Source: Moniliella sp. 'wahieum'
Lineage: Eukaryota > Basidiomycota > Moniliellomycetes > Moniliellales > Moniliellaceae
DNA length: 64,000 nt
Reading direction: 5' to 3'
NCBI GenBank assembly: GCA_003971905.1
Contig: RSEE01000037.1
Coordinates: 372,001-436,000 of the forward strand
Shown: piece after piece, positions 1-11,910 of the stretch
How positions within the stretch are numbered: position 1 is the first letter of the stretch
Layout: each line of letters starts with the position of its first letter
Made by a program: the position numbers and the translations under genes
The notes under the pieces: model-generated
Seen by the model: the letters and a program-made list of their open reading frames with translations, nothing else
Told to the model about the DNA's origin: nothing
The model's database searches: none

Positions 1-1578
1 CCGCAAGGCATCCACCGCCCTTCGCCCGCCCTCTTCTCCCGTCCGTGGCCAGTCCATCCCCGACGTTGCTGCACCTAAGCCCCGGGGACCGCCTCCCAAC
101 CAGACTTTCACCGAGCGCCTGATCCGTGTATGTTCCGTTCCAAGATGCATGGGCACATCTGCTAACCTCGTCCTTCGCCTCTGCAGTTTGGACTCACCAA
201 GGTACTTCGATGGTCCGATGAGCGGGCGGACGAGACTCAGGACCGGATTCGCGCCAAAAACAACCCCACGTTTCACCCGAAGGTGGAGATTCTAAGCGGG
301 TCCAATGGCAGCTATTCCCATTTTCTTCAACTCCTGGGCTACTCAGACAGTAGCACTGCAGACCAAGACGCCGTCCTAACGAGCATGGTCAATTCCGTCG
401 TTCGTTCTCATCCGACTCCAGCTCCATGGGCTATTCTCTTGTACGTTCAGCCTGTCTTCCGAAGGTGGTGGCACTTGATTCTAACTTTTATCCTTATTTG
501 CAGCTCCGCTTCGGGGCTGACAAGGAATCTCAAAAGTTCGACCTCATCTTTAACCGCACCATCCACTCGTTTTGGCCCGATCCCTCCACAGGATTTGCAC
601 CCATCATTAAAGGTACTGAAAATCCCGATTCAGACGCGACTAGGATCGCAGAAGCAGCCAAGGCTAGTGCTACAGCATCACCCAGCCTCCCGGATGGTAC
701 GAGGTGATCGGCGGCTTCACCGTCCGTGTGGCCGAGCCTACAGGAACACCCGAGATTGGTATGCACAAACGCAAAAGCTTCCTTGGAGACATTCTGCCCA
801 ATGTAGGCTCTCTTCTTACCGGCAGCGGGGACGGGACACAGAAACCATCGCAAGAGGACATGGAGGCCGACGCTGAGTCAGAACTAACCGACAAGGAGAT
901 CTTGAGTCCATCGCAGTGGGTCGGCGTCAAGCGTTGGTTAAGGCCAACCTGCCGAGCGTGGAGGCTGAGGGACTTCGGTTCGGCTATGTCGATTATGTGC
1001 GGCAGCCTGTGGTCGAATGGATGTGGGGAATCTGGAAGGTGCCCTTGATCGTGTTTGTTATGCCTGCGCCGCTGGGATCGGAACGACCGTTCGAGTTGCG
1101 ATATTGGAAAGTGTCGCAGCACATGCCCAACGTGAACGAGATGATTACCTTTTGGGCTCGGGCTCATGGAAATCACTGCCTGTGTGGGAAAGCGAATGGG
1201 CGCCGGGCGGTGCCAAGTTTGGAAGGATGCGCCACTTGGCTACCTTTTTGGGCAAGTATTATTACCACTTCTGGAGATGGTACCCTCATGGGTCCTGATG
1301 ATTCTTTCGACTGCTGTCGCTTCGTTCCTCCCCCAGTTGATGCACCGAGGTGATGCAAAGAAAATGAAGGAAGCCACCGAGGCAAAGAAGCGGCGGAAAG
1401 CGGTGGAGGAGGCTGTGAAACAATCCATGGCTGCTGAGGCTAAGGAACAAGAAGAACAGCAGCTGCCCTTCTTGCAGCTCGAGAAGCGTCGACGTCATCG
1501 TTCACCAGCCCATCTCCCACCTTGTCCGCGACTCATAAACCTCGTGGACAGGGCCGCAAGGGGGCTGCACGGCGCTGA
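1..1578 (+). CDS. Unidentified protein, 3' part of a multi-exon gene
   Basis: I do not recognise this protein. The gene starts before the window. A first exon runs to about 127 and an intron is clear at 128-186 (gtatgt...ctgcag). Another intron lies at about 441-503 and probably a third at about 613-685. Conserved-looking stretches include FNRTIHSFWPDPSTGF, PPGWYEVIGGFTVRVAEP and KFGRMRHLATFLGKYYYHFW. Near the C-terminus there is a hydrophobic segment (VLMILSTAVASFLPQL) followed by a charged Lys/Glu/Ala helix and a basic tail ending GRKGAARR with the stop at 1576-1578. The reading frame changes several times beyond what introns explain, as in other genes of this window. A membrane protein with a cytosolic coiled tail is an inference only. 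Confidence 0.5.
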
Positions 1579-2790
1579 ATGTGAGAGGCATTGGTGCCTC
1601 CATCCCCTACACTTTTTTTCTCCCTGTGTACCCATCGCATCCATTTGATTTGTTGGCCGTTGACCAAATGGTCCGCCCTCCTTGGACTTTTGTTCTGTCC
1701 TCTTGCACTCTGTGGCTTTGTTTGGAGCCTGACGAAACGTGTAGTGACTGGATGGTTTGGACATTGTACCCCGGGTGGTACTAGGGATTAGGTGATATTG
1801 AGGTCTAATATAGGGAGGGTGACGAACGGTGCGCTCAACCACGGATCCGTTCTCGGTGGCCGAACATGGCGTCTTATCGCGCGTGTATCCATTGAACTCA
1901 AAACAATTGTGGTTCATCCACCATCACCGTGACTTGGCGCGGTCATTGCCGTTATACTTTGAACCACCGGATGCTCTTTGAAAACCCGACATGGGGCGTC
2001 AGTAACATCATAGTTGAGTATATGCATCACACGGCAAGCTATCGTGCTCGGCTTGTATGGACCGTGTTGCACGATGACAGAGCAAACCTCGGCGGTTCGG
2101 CACTGTTCGGCGCCCTTAGACCGTAATACCTCGGGGCTGCGGCTGAGGCCGTGCCGAGACGCATGAACAACACCTTCACGTCCATTTACTCTGTACTGTA
2201 ACCATATCATTGACAGCAGAGCGTAAGGATGGGACAGAGAAACGCTGCGCCTAGTGTAACCGACCTCATCCGGGATGTAGGAACAAAAAGCGCAGTAGGC
2301 GAAGTTGTCAGAGATCTATTCTGGAATGTCCCTTGTCAGGTAAAAGAAAGAAGGTGTGACGGGCGAACGCTGGCTATTATACGCCGAGAGGCCTCTCCTT
2401 GTCCCTAGCTCCGCTCGGACCCACCAACCAGCCCAAGCGCGTAACTACTGTGAGTCGACCTTAGGACCTCCAAGGGATTGTACCTCTTAAACTCCCCGGG
2501 GCGGGCCCTCTGGCGGCGCTCGCCCATGACAGAAGGGTATCAGGGTGACATGGTATAGCAATCACGGCCGGGCGATGTTCGAGGATATACTAATGGGTGC
2601 CCCGTTTATTAGGGAAAAGGCGGATTGGAATGCTGTAGCATTTCTCCGGTTCTTACCTACTCCTAAGTCACTGTACCAGTGTGGGTTACAATCGAAATCC
2701 GTTACGCGTTACCGCGGTTACCGCTTATAAAAAGCACTAAAAGTGAAAAACTGCGCAAAGCTAGGGTGTTGCGAGCGAACGAGGTGAGGT
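1579..2790. other. Gene-free stretch with retroelement tail fragment
   Basis: No convincing coding sequence. The first 200 bp are pyrimidine-rich and may be the 3' UTR of the preceding gene. The stretch carries one recognisable repeat, a reverse-strand copy of the retroelement tail also found near 55.4 and 57.1 kb. The rest, including 2300-2760, shows nothing I can name. Confidence 0.6.
2195..2275 (-). repeat. Retroelement 3'-tail fragment (copy C)
   Basis: Read on the minus strand, this segment matches the tails at 55405-55544 (+) and 57045-57125 (-). Shared blocks are the TAGGCGCAGCGTTTC region, then GTCCCA, then a GCTCTG block, then GTCAATGATATGGTTAC. Homology extends slightly upstream (CCGGATGA, GTCGGTT). 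No protein-coding part is attached here, as expected for a decayed or truncated retroelement copy. Confidence 0.55.
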
Positions 2791-3692
2791 GTGGCTGAGG
2801 CCTGTGATGCATGTGAACGTTGGGAAACGGCCTGAGGTTGAGGTACCGGAAAGGGCGACGGAGAAAAGTTGGAAAAAGAAGTAGAGAGCCTATATCGGGG
2901 GCTTGGGGGCTGGAAAGGGCGTTGGGCGTGGGAGGTTGCTTGGACACGGCGAACGTGAACGTTGAACATGGATCAACGGTTCAGGCCTCAGGGTTCTTCA
3001 GGCATCAGGCATCAGGAGCTCAGGCTCTCAGGCCCTCAGGCACCTCTGGAAGCACTCTTGAGTCCAGGCCAACAGGAAAAGGACGATGGCGCGATAGCCT
3101 ATGACTATCTATCGGTATACGTAGCGTGGGAAGCTACAGGACCTGGCAGGCAAGACCATCGACCATCCATCATCCATCAATTTGCCCGGAGACTGCCGCC
3201 GAGCGAGAGAATTTTTGTCCGATCCTGCCGTCTGCCCCGCCGTACGGAGCAAACGAAGGGGACGTCTGCCATCGGTCGCAGCTCGACTGTTTCACTGCCC
3301 TCCCGTGCTCTCCCGCTTGCTTCAAACTGCCAAGCAAGCCCTGTACCGGACAGGTATGGAGGGTAGCTTTTATGCGCTGCCCGAACTCTGTAAAAGAAGG
3401 CACTTGTGCAGCACGCCATTCCCAGCTCGAGGCGGAATGGTTAATGGCAGGGGGAAGCGTACCGAGCCCAGCTGCGCCGGAAGCGAGGCCGGTAGAGAGT
3501 GCTGCGTCTGCGGGGGCTTGGAAGCAGGCTGGGTGCGGGACACGGATGGCGCCAGCGTTTGCGATTGTTTTTTTAGGAGGCATGGTTGCATGGTTGCGTG
3601 GTTGCCGTTTACGCGGTCATGCATTGCATCACCGGCGACCAGCCGTCCTTTCCGCAATCAATTTATCAGCCAGCGCCCAGCCCCGGCACGGT

Positions 3693-3720
3693 CACCGGTC
3701 ACCGGTCACCGGCCACCGGC
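3693..3720. repeat. Four-unit heptad array (CACCGGT/CACCGGC)
   Basis: Four uninterrupted 7-bp units start at 3693, 3700, 3707 and 3714. The first two contain the palindrome ACCGGT; the last two end in C instead of T. Confidence 0.85.
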
Positions 3721-3826
3721 ACCTTGTTACATGCAGGTTCGTGAAGAGGTGACCCAGTGACCGGTGAGGCAACGCGTGGCGTCTGCCTATCAAGTCCAAA
3801 TGCCCACTAGCCACGAAGGCACAAGG

Positions 3827-3861
3827 TACTAGTCATTAGTCACATGTCACATGTCATGCAT
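3827..3861. repeat. Mixed palindromic heptad array
   Basis: Five consecutive heptads in one phase carry different hexamers: ACTAGT (3828), ATTAGT (3835), ACATGT (3842 and 3849) and ATGCAT (3856). Four of the five hexamers are perfect palindromes. After a 2-bp break the phase resumes with CACACGT (3864) and CACAGGT (3871). Simple slippage of one unit cannot produce this mixture. Confidence 0.85.
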
Positions 3862-4668
3862 GTCACACGTCACAGGTTCACTTGATAAACGATATCGCCG
3901 GCCACTGGCCCCTAGCCACAGCACTTCGGGGCAACATCCCGTCTCAATGCATCTCACTCACCGATGCTTGCTGCAGCACGGCGCTTGTGTTGCGCTAATC
4001 TGGAGGGGCGCAGGGAGCACTAGGCGTGTTTAGGTAGTGAGCGTTTTGGACGGATGCACACCCAGGGCAAACGGACAGTATGCGTCGCCTCTGCATGCTG
4101 GGACGGGGCGTGTGCCTGGGGCTTTGGGCTTTGGGAGGGGCGATTGGCGCTTAGCGCTTAGCGCTTGCAGCTGGGAGGGGAGCACGCAGCGCCGTAGCGC
4201 CGGGCTGCTGCAGGCTGCCTCCTTGCCGGGACTGGGCAGCCAGGGTGCAGCGGCTGATAATGGGAGGCGCTGGGCCGCGCTGGGTCTGTGCACATAGATG
4301 CAGGCCGCCCGACACGCGTGCCTGCTGCCTGCTGCACTTGGTGCTCGTGCTCGCGCTGCTTGTGCTGCCCCCGTGCGGGGCATGGCGCCACTGGCCACTG
4401 CCCAGAGCCATCTCCCGCGTAGTATTCTCCTGCATGCAGCAGAACCTCCTCGCTGCCCTCGCCAGCAGCAGCCCCGCTCGCATCTGCGTCGCCGCCTCCT
4501 CCTGGGCCCGCTCCCTCTTGCCACCACCCCAGCACCACCCGCCCTGCGCGACGCTTCTTCCGGCCTCCGCTCCGTCCCCTCCTGCTCCCAGCACACCCGC
4601 GCCACATGCGTCCTGCGTACCCCCCCTGCATGGCGGCCATCCCGCCTATGCCCCCCGTGAATCCGCCA

Positions 4669-6495
4669 TGGCGCCTCCCCCGTTGCCATCGGCTTCTGCT
4701 GGCATGCCCAAGCGCCCTTCCGACCACCATCTCTCGCCTCCCACCTCCGCCGCATCGCCTTCCCGCGGCTCTTCTCCACCCCAGCATGCGACCAATCGCC
4801 CGCGGCTCCCGCCCCTGCGTGGCTTGTTCGATGCACCGTCGCCGTCAGGCTCCAACGGCAACCTCAATCGTACGTTCAAATTCTTTCCCCCTTCCTTTTT
4901 CCCTCCCTCTACGTGCTGGCCATGTTGCGGCTTGGGCATTGGACGAGAGAGAAACGGCACACTGTGGCTCAGTGGTGGGTCACTTGGGCCCCGCCTTCTC
5001 CGTTTCTGGTGTTTTTATTTTTTTTGTTTCGGTGCTGGCCTGGCTCAGCGATGAGGCATATCCACCCTCAGATCTCAGAAGTCTTTCTCTCTTTCATGCT
5101 GAGCCGTCCTACGTTGCCCACGTGCTCCGCACTTCCATGTGCCCATCCCGGCTTTACTGGCTGCCTGCTCCTTTTACCCTGCTTTCGCTCTCACGCGTTC
5201 CCGATGGGATGGTGTGCTGACTGTCTTGCCCGCTCTTTCCTTTCATTTTTTTGATCATGTGGCACGGCTACCGTTTCGGATTTAACCGGTTCAGGCTCCT
5301 TGTCGATCAGTGCCGGCCCGTACCGTGAACGTGAACCTACTACCCCTCACGCCGTCGAGTTGGGTCGCAAGTGGCTGCGCCCCTAATTGCCCAACGGTCG
5401 CATTCGGATGCCAATCCATACTACCCATACAATCTTGCTGGGCCTGCCTACGGCACGGTGCCACCGTCCGTACAAGCACGCACACGAGGAGGAAGTGCCT
5501 CGTCTGCGCCCTCGACCTTTGACGTGGCCCCTGGCTTTGCTCCCCACGGCCCCACACCTCACCACGTACCGCTGGCAGCAGAGTGGAACGTTCCCCCGCC
5601 CCCAGGCACAGATTATGGCGAACATGGCCGTCATCACTCCTTGCCCGGCGCATCGATCCAGGGTGGGAGCGCCGCCAGTGGCGCCCTACTCGGGATGGAT
5701 GAACTGACCCGTGCCGCCTACATTTCCAATCTGGTCAATTCGATTGACCTTCAGCGCTCTCTTCGGCCTCGCGTGGGGGCGCGCGAGGGGCAGCCAGCGT
5801 GCGACGAGTGTCGCCGGCGCAAAGTCAAGTAAGTGCCTACCCACCCCTTTTGTGTGTGTTCATCCACTCACCTATGTCCAATTTGGCCTGAGCAGGTGCG
5901 ATCGCAACACACCCTGCCTCCGTTGCGTCGCGAGCAAACGGACATGCACCACGAACGACATGTTGATGCGCCGCGGCCCGTTAACGCGAGAGCAGCGCGC
6001 CGTGTTTGCCTTTTCGGGCATCACGTACGAATCCCACCGGGAACGGATGAAGAAGCGTCGACTTTTGCACCACGCCCAAATGCCATGTCCCCGCCTCTGA
6101 CCATCGCATCTACCTTCCCGCCCACCCCTGGCGCCGGGCCCAACTACCGTCCTCACTACCCCACCCCTGCCCCTATGCCCATCCCCCCAACGGGCCCGCC
6201 CCTGCCGTCGCCGACGGAGACCTATCCGGACTACCCTTATCCTCCGGACGAACGATACGATGCAAGTATGATGATTTCTTCCCCTGTGGCGCCGTATGAT
6301 GGCACGGGTGCGCCTACGCAGCAGGCGGGTATGCCTCCCTTCCCGGCCCACGTGATGGGACGTACGGGCTTTAGCTACGCAGACCCGGGTGCACCCGAGC
6401 GTGCCCGCGCTTTGCATCCCGTTTCCGTCGGCCCCACGGGGCCAAAATGGCATGGCTACTACCCGGCGCATGGTTCCGTGCCGTCCTCGTACTAA
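4669..6495 (+). CDS. Zn2Cys6 (Gal4-type) transcription factor
   Basis: A fungal binuclear zinc cluster regulator, expected to bind DNA in the nucleus; target genes unknown. The cluster is split by an intron at 5829-5895 and reads CDECRRRKVK before it and CDRNTPCLRCVASKRTC after it, giving the standard C-x2-C-x6-C-x5-C-x2-C-x6-C spacing. The first exon (ATG at 4669) is Ser/Pro-rich and ends at about 4869. A long intron probably runs to about 5301. The C-terminal part (to the TAA at 6493-6495) is Pro/Tyr/Gly-rich without a recognisable fungal_trans domain, so the DNA-binding domain lies mid-protein. The frame changes near 5370 and 6085 have no splice sites and look like sequence errors. Start codon choice is tentative. 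Confidence 0.82.
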
Positions 6496-7538
6496 GATGG
6501 CGAGGGTTGCCCCGAGCCCTGATTGACATGGTGGCACTGGACCGTGCTATCTAGCCGGGTCCGCCAGGGCGAGGGCGACCGTCCCGAGTTGGAACGAACG
6601 GTGGTACCCCGTGCCCTCCGTACTGGTGGCTCTATCCCTTGTCGTATTTTCTTCGCCAGCCTGTGCCTGAGCAGGGTTCTTGGTTTTGCGTGGCTCATCC
6701 CTCTTGGGGCTCTCTTCCCCCCCACCCCCCCACCCCCACTTTTCCCCTTGTTCCGCCACTTCCTGGCCCACTGATGTTTGTACTGTTACCGTTGTTGCTG
6801 TGGTGGCGCAGAGCGCGTCTGTTTGTTTTTGTTCATACCTCCCTCGTTGCGATGCCTCCTATACATTTCCATTGCACTGGCAAGAAGCACCGGCTCGGGA
6901 GATACGCTGTGCAGGCCATCCTACATGCTGCAAGCGCAGCTGGGAGGAGTGGCATGCCTCGGCCTGTAACTTGGGTTGTCTGATGACAAGGGGGGGAATG
7001 TGTTCTGTTCCAGCCTGGCTTGAGGAAGTCCCCGCCCGGGCGGATTGGGGGGCACGCAGAACGCAAAACCGCTGGCGGGGTGCACTTTGCGCATCGCTGT
7101 TGCCCGGCGACCTATGGCAGGAGACCTCACGCGCGTACTAGTGCCAAAGAGGCTGACTAGTACGTCTGTGTCTACAGCACCCCCATAGCTAATCGAAAAT
7201 GCCAGTAACAAGGTTCCGGATAGATATGTGAGGACTACGTACGAAATTCAAGGTGGGCAAGGCCCACAAGATTGTGCACTAGAAATTTCGATTAACCATG
7301 CCGTTCCATCCATCGGGCATAACTCAATTGGGCGTACGCCTCCAGATTGACCCGACTGCTCGCACATGCCAACCCATTCTGCTAGGCACATAAGCGCTAT
7401 AAGCGGTGCTCGGATTCGCTCAGTTCCTGCAACGACAGCTGGCGGACGTGTAGCCCAGATCGAACACCAAAGGCAGCGGCAAGTGTATCCGCTAGGGAAC
7501 ATTGCTCTTTGACTTTTTGTGATCCTGGGAAGGCATGT
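6496..7538. other. Intergenic, no gene seen
   Basis: This is the 3' flank of the zinc-cluster gene with C-rich runs around 6719-6740. From 7200 to 7500 the sequence is unstructured by eye. Open frames here overlap each other on both strands without family resemblance. Confidence 0.5.
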
Positions 7539-7637
7539 GTTCTATTAGCTCAGTTGGCTAGAGCGTCCGACTGTTAATCAGACGGCCTTTGTCTTTGTGA
7601 CATCGGGAGGTCGTTGGTTCGAGCCCAACATGGAACG
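7539..7637 (+). tRNA. tRNA-Asn(GTT) with intron
   Basis: A full cloverleaf can be drawn. Acceptor GTTCTAT pairs with ATGGAAC, the discriminator base is G, the anticodon stem is TCCGA/TCGGG with loop CTGTTA-A, and the T arm is GTTGG/CCAAC. The anticodon GTT is at 7573-7575. A 25-nt intron (7577-7601) interrupts after position 37, the canonical site. Confidence 0.93.
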
Positions 7638-8030
7638 TCTTTTTGCATCTTGGCGCAGATGGGGCATTTCAACGTGGGATTGAATGTCCGTTCGCTAAAA
7701 TGCGTGGGCTCTTGTTCATGGCGCCGGTCAGCACCCCGGCGGCGGAAACAAATGGGCACGAGGGTCTGAGCGCTGCTCAGATCGAGATGTGAGAGAGTCT
7801 GTTGAGCGCTGGTGGAACGAGTCCCCTGTAGGCAACCGATTCGGCTGGGCATGGGTGCCTGAGGCCAGTGCGGGTGACATGATGCATGACCGGTGGCAGA
7901 TGAGCGGAACTGGGGATGTGGGCGCCCGCGCTCGTACGTAATCCGTCCATTACTAATTTCACCCCCCCCCCCCCGTTGGAGCGCTGCAAGCCAGCTCACG
8001 CCGCTGCCCCTCCACCATCTCCCCGCGGCC
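7638..8030. other. Intergenic, upstream of NDUFA12
   Basis: No gene. It ends with a 13-base C run (about 7963-7975) about 55 bp before the NDUFA12 start codon. Confidence 0.6.
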
Positions 8031-8536
8031 ATGTCCCTCTTCCGTGTCGCGCAGCGTGCGTACACCCTTGGGTGGAGGCAGACGCTGCGCGAGCTCGTAT
8101 TCCACGACACGATTTCCGTCGGTACGCTGGTAGGAACCGACCGGAACGGCAACCGGTACTTTGAGAACACCTCCAATGCCGACCACCCGGGCTACCGTGA
8201 CCGGTGGATCGAGTACTCCCAGGGCTTCACCCGCAACGTCTCTCAGATCGACCCGGACTGGCACCCTTGGCTGCACCACATCACCCAGCTGCCGCCCACG
8301 CAGGATGCGCTGCTTCAGGCCAAGCAACCGTGGCAGCCGGTACGTTTTTATTCTGTTCTTCCTTTCTTTGTTCTTGCTCGCTGTTGCGATTCCCACGATC
8401 GATGGCTGACTCTCTCTGGCGCTGGTAGACGGACGTGGTGGAGAACCTGACCGGTACGCGTGGCGCCTACAAGCCCTACCCGACCCAGCGCAAACACATC
8501 AACCCGTGGGAGCCCAAGGTGGCCAAGCGGGCTTAA
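8031..8536 (+). CDS. NADH:ubiquinone oxidoreductase subunit NDUFA12 (B17.2)
   Basis: Accessory subunit of mitochondrial complex I, inner-membrane matrix arm. Exons are 8031-8339 and 8429-8536 with a clean intron 8340-8428 (gtacgt...gtag), giving 138 residues, close to the usual size. Diagnostic motifs include GTLVGTDRNGNRYFEN, the WIEY/RDRW block, DPDWHPWLHH and a C-terminal YKPYPTQRKHINPWEPK. The short N-terminus fits a protein imported without a long presequence. It is one of the few genes here with no frame error. Presence of this subunit implies respiratory complex I in the organism. Confidence 0.92.
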
Positions 8537-8791
8537 CACAGGAGCGGTCGCTGGGCCCATTACGATGCCTTGTTGATGCACGCGGCATGGATGCATGACA
8601 TTGCTAGCCTATTTTCTCTTGGTAACCCAGTCGGGTAGAGGAGGCTACTATGCGCAAGGCGAGGATGAGCGCAGCACCTGGCGTGCCACTTACTATCTTA
8701 TAGGTAGATCGGGTAAAGGCTAGAGACAGAAGAACGTCCATGACGCAGATAATCCGTTGGAAGGGTGCCGAGGCACAGACAATCGCCTGCT

Positions 8792-10612
8792 TTACAAGGA
8801 GCTCTTGGCCAAACCCAGCAGACCATAAAGTCGCTCCAGACCAGTGCCATAAGCAAGTTGTAGGAGACCCCGAGTAAAGCCTTCGCTCTTGGCAGGCTTG
8901 CTTAGCGGGTAGTCAACCGCGGGGGGGATTTGGGTGCGGATGAGGTGGAAGAAACGGTCATGGGTGATGGCCTTGGGGGAAGTCAGGCCTTGCAAGCCCT
9001 CGATGCCCCCAAAGCGACCGTAACCTGAAGCTTTGACCCCCCAAAGGGAAGAGCTTGGTTGAGGTACGAGACGCCAAAGTCATTGATATTGACCATGCCT
9101 GAACGCAGCTCACTTGCGACCTGCGTAGCTTGAGCCTTGGACGGACCAAAGACGCTGGCTCCCAAGCCATAGCGGGTCCCGTTGGCGATTTCCACCGCCC
9201 GCTCCACCTTGTCGGCCGGATACGCTAGAATGACAAAGACGGGCGCAAACAGTTCTTCTTGAGCAATCTCCATCGCGGGGGTGACACCGCTGAGGAGCGT
9301 CGGCGCAAAGTAATGGCCCAAAGGCCACCGAGGGTGCTTGACACGCTTCCCGCCGGCATGCAACGTAGCCCCCTGGGCGACCGCATCGCGCACGAGTTGT
9401 TCCAACGATCAAACCGCGCATCCGTGATCATAGCACCGCAATCGACTGTGGGGTAGGCGTGTCGTCAGTCCAGCTGCCGGTCTGGAGCTGAAGAATGACT
9501 GGCTTGATCCGCTCCACCAACGCGTCCACCTGCGTATCTGCCACAATGAAACGCTCGATCCCAATGCAGTTTTGGCCCGCGCCTTGGAAGGCAGCACGGA
9601 GAAAGATGGGCGACATGGAGAGATCGGTGCCGGGCAAGAGAATGGCCGGGTCCTTGCCACCCAGCTCGAGGGTGGTGGGAGTCAAGTTATCTGCAGCTGC
9701 GGCAGCGACCTTCTTGCCAACCGAGTCGGAACCAATGAACGTAATATGTGCCACACCGGGGTGGCGTGTGACCGCCTCGGCATGTTCAGGGAAGCAAGTG
9801 ACAAGTTGAACCAGGTCCTCGTCGGCGCCTACCGCCGCCAGGCAGGCTCGGATTGCTTGGAGAAAGTACTGAGCCGACCAGGCGACCTGTTCGGAAGGTT
9901 TGAGCAGCACAGCGTTCCCAGCAAACAGCCCCGCCAGCGCCGGTCCCAGCACGTTGTGCGCAGGGTAATTCCAACTGACCAAAGCAGCCACCACGCCGAG
10001 CGGTTCGCGACGAACGGTGCAGACCTTGTGGGTCAAAAGAAGAGGGCTTCCCCTCCGTTCGTCGGCCAGAGCGCGACTGGCTTCGGGCGATGCAAGCCAG
10101 GCAGCCTTGGCGGCCGTCGTGAGCAATTCCCCAAACGCAGCATCCACCGCCGTCTTGCCCGTGTCACGCATGGCCACCCGTGAAATGTCCTCCCCGTTCT
10201 GCACAGTCCATTGGGCGAGGGTACGCATCAGCTTGCGTCGCTGGGCAAGCGGAGAGTGCGCCCAGGACTGTTGGGCCGCCGCGGCGCGGCGCACCTTGGC
10301 ATCAATCGTGGCGGGTGTGTCAGCGGGAACATCGGCGAGGTGGAAGCCAGTCGCAGGGTCGTAGCATTGGATCATGTTGGGCTTGTCAGGTGAACGCAGT
10401 CGGGGCGGATCCAGAAAGGCGCCCTTCCACCCAGGCTGGGCCTGGGCAGGGAGAGGGATCCGGACAGACACCGCGCGCTCATACCGGTGGCTCGCCATGC
10501 CCGTCCAGCACAGCCGAAGAAGTGTGGCCGCAACCACGCCGAGCGCGACGAGGTAGGCACAGGGGATGTCCCACTCTTGCATCCCCGTTCGAAGGGGAAG
10601 AGAGGGCAGCAT
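8792..10612 (-). CDS. MSC7: Membrane-anchored aldehyde dehydrogenase (MSC7-like)
   Basis: NAD(P)-dependent oxidation of an aldehyde to its acid; natural substrate unknown. Family motifs are in order: WNYPAHNVLGPALAGLFAGN, TFIGSDSVGKK, the catalytic-Glu motif LELGGKDPA, the catalytic-Cys motif FQGAGQNCIG, EELFAPVF and LPFGG. GQNCIG is typical of the MSC7 branch, which has an N-terminal membrane segment; here CAYLVALGVVAATLLRLCW follows the chosen start (ATG at 10612). An in-frame ATG at 10768 is less likely because a TATA-like element (CTTTATAC, minus strand) lies near 10690. The frame is broken near 9030, 9405 and 9430. The last of these is repaired by one extra base in each short run, so I read the locus as intact in the organism. 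Confidence 0.88.
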
Positions 10613-11266
10613 GGGAAGAGCGAGGGCGAGGGCGAGGGCGAGGGAGCCAGGAGCGGATGGGGTGCCGGTGGGCTGGCTACAGAAGAAGTATAAAGCGCGC
10701 TGGGCCTGAGGCGCCCCACTCCACTCGAGCTCTGGCGCGCCACTTGGGACTGGGCCACAGCAGGCCACAGCAGGCCATCGCAGCCTCGGTGCTTGTGCAT
10801 TGATGCATGATGCATGGATGCACCCGCGCGCAATTGTTCATTGTTTCATGCTGCCCAGATGGTCTGATTTCATTTCGGGTGGAATGCGATCGAACGCGAT
10901 GGAAGGAGATGGAATCTATGCGACAAGACTGGCGTCGCGCGCTCACCGCAACTCCAACCCTATTCCCTTGCTTCACTCGCCTCGTGCCACCCGGTGGTGG
11001 CGACAGCGCCAATGCCCATGTGCCATGCCAGCGCACCAATGCGCCTGCGGGCTGAAGCTGACACGCTCCCCGCCGTTTCCTCGTGCCTACGCTTCCTGCG
11101 CCAGCAAACAGCCGAGTGGCAACAGCTACAGCAGTACCTACCCACACCTGGGTCTATCGCCACGGCCACTGCAGTCGAACCGAGTCATAGAATCATATCG
11201 CTTAGGAGTACAAGGAACAGCAGCCCAAGGCTGCGAGGACGAAATCGAAAAGGGGGGGACAGGGGC
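10613..11266. other. Intergenic between ALDH and histone H3
   Basis: Upstream region of the ALDH gene and 3' flank of H3. It contains GATGCAT heptads at about 10797-10812. No gene seen. Confidence 0.6.

Positions 11267-11910
<644 letters not shown>

Larger units (their letters stand above)
2791..4668. other. Intergenic region upstream of the Zn2Cys6 gene, rich in short repeats
   Basis: No gene supported. It contains CAGG-phased repeats at 2999-3040, CACCGGT/CACCGGC heptads at 3693-3720, a mixed palindrome array at 3827-3877 and TAGCGCT heptads near 4152-4165. The long open frames at 4030-4836 are GC-rich and repeat-laden, and change composition with strand, so I treat them as noncoding promoter/5' UTR. 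Confidence 0.5.

Noticed and set aside
2999..3040. CAGG-phased repeat as a CRISPR-like or minisatellite array
   Set aside because: Units alternate between 7 and 8 bp with no unique spacers of constant size. It belongs with the short-repeat background.
4030..4836. Long minus-strand frame of 268 codons upstream of the zinc-cluster gene
   Set aside because: Arg/Ala/Gly-rich translation typical of reading GC-rich noncoding DNA. Several other frames on both strands are open over the same bases.
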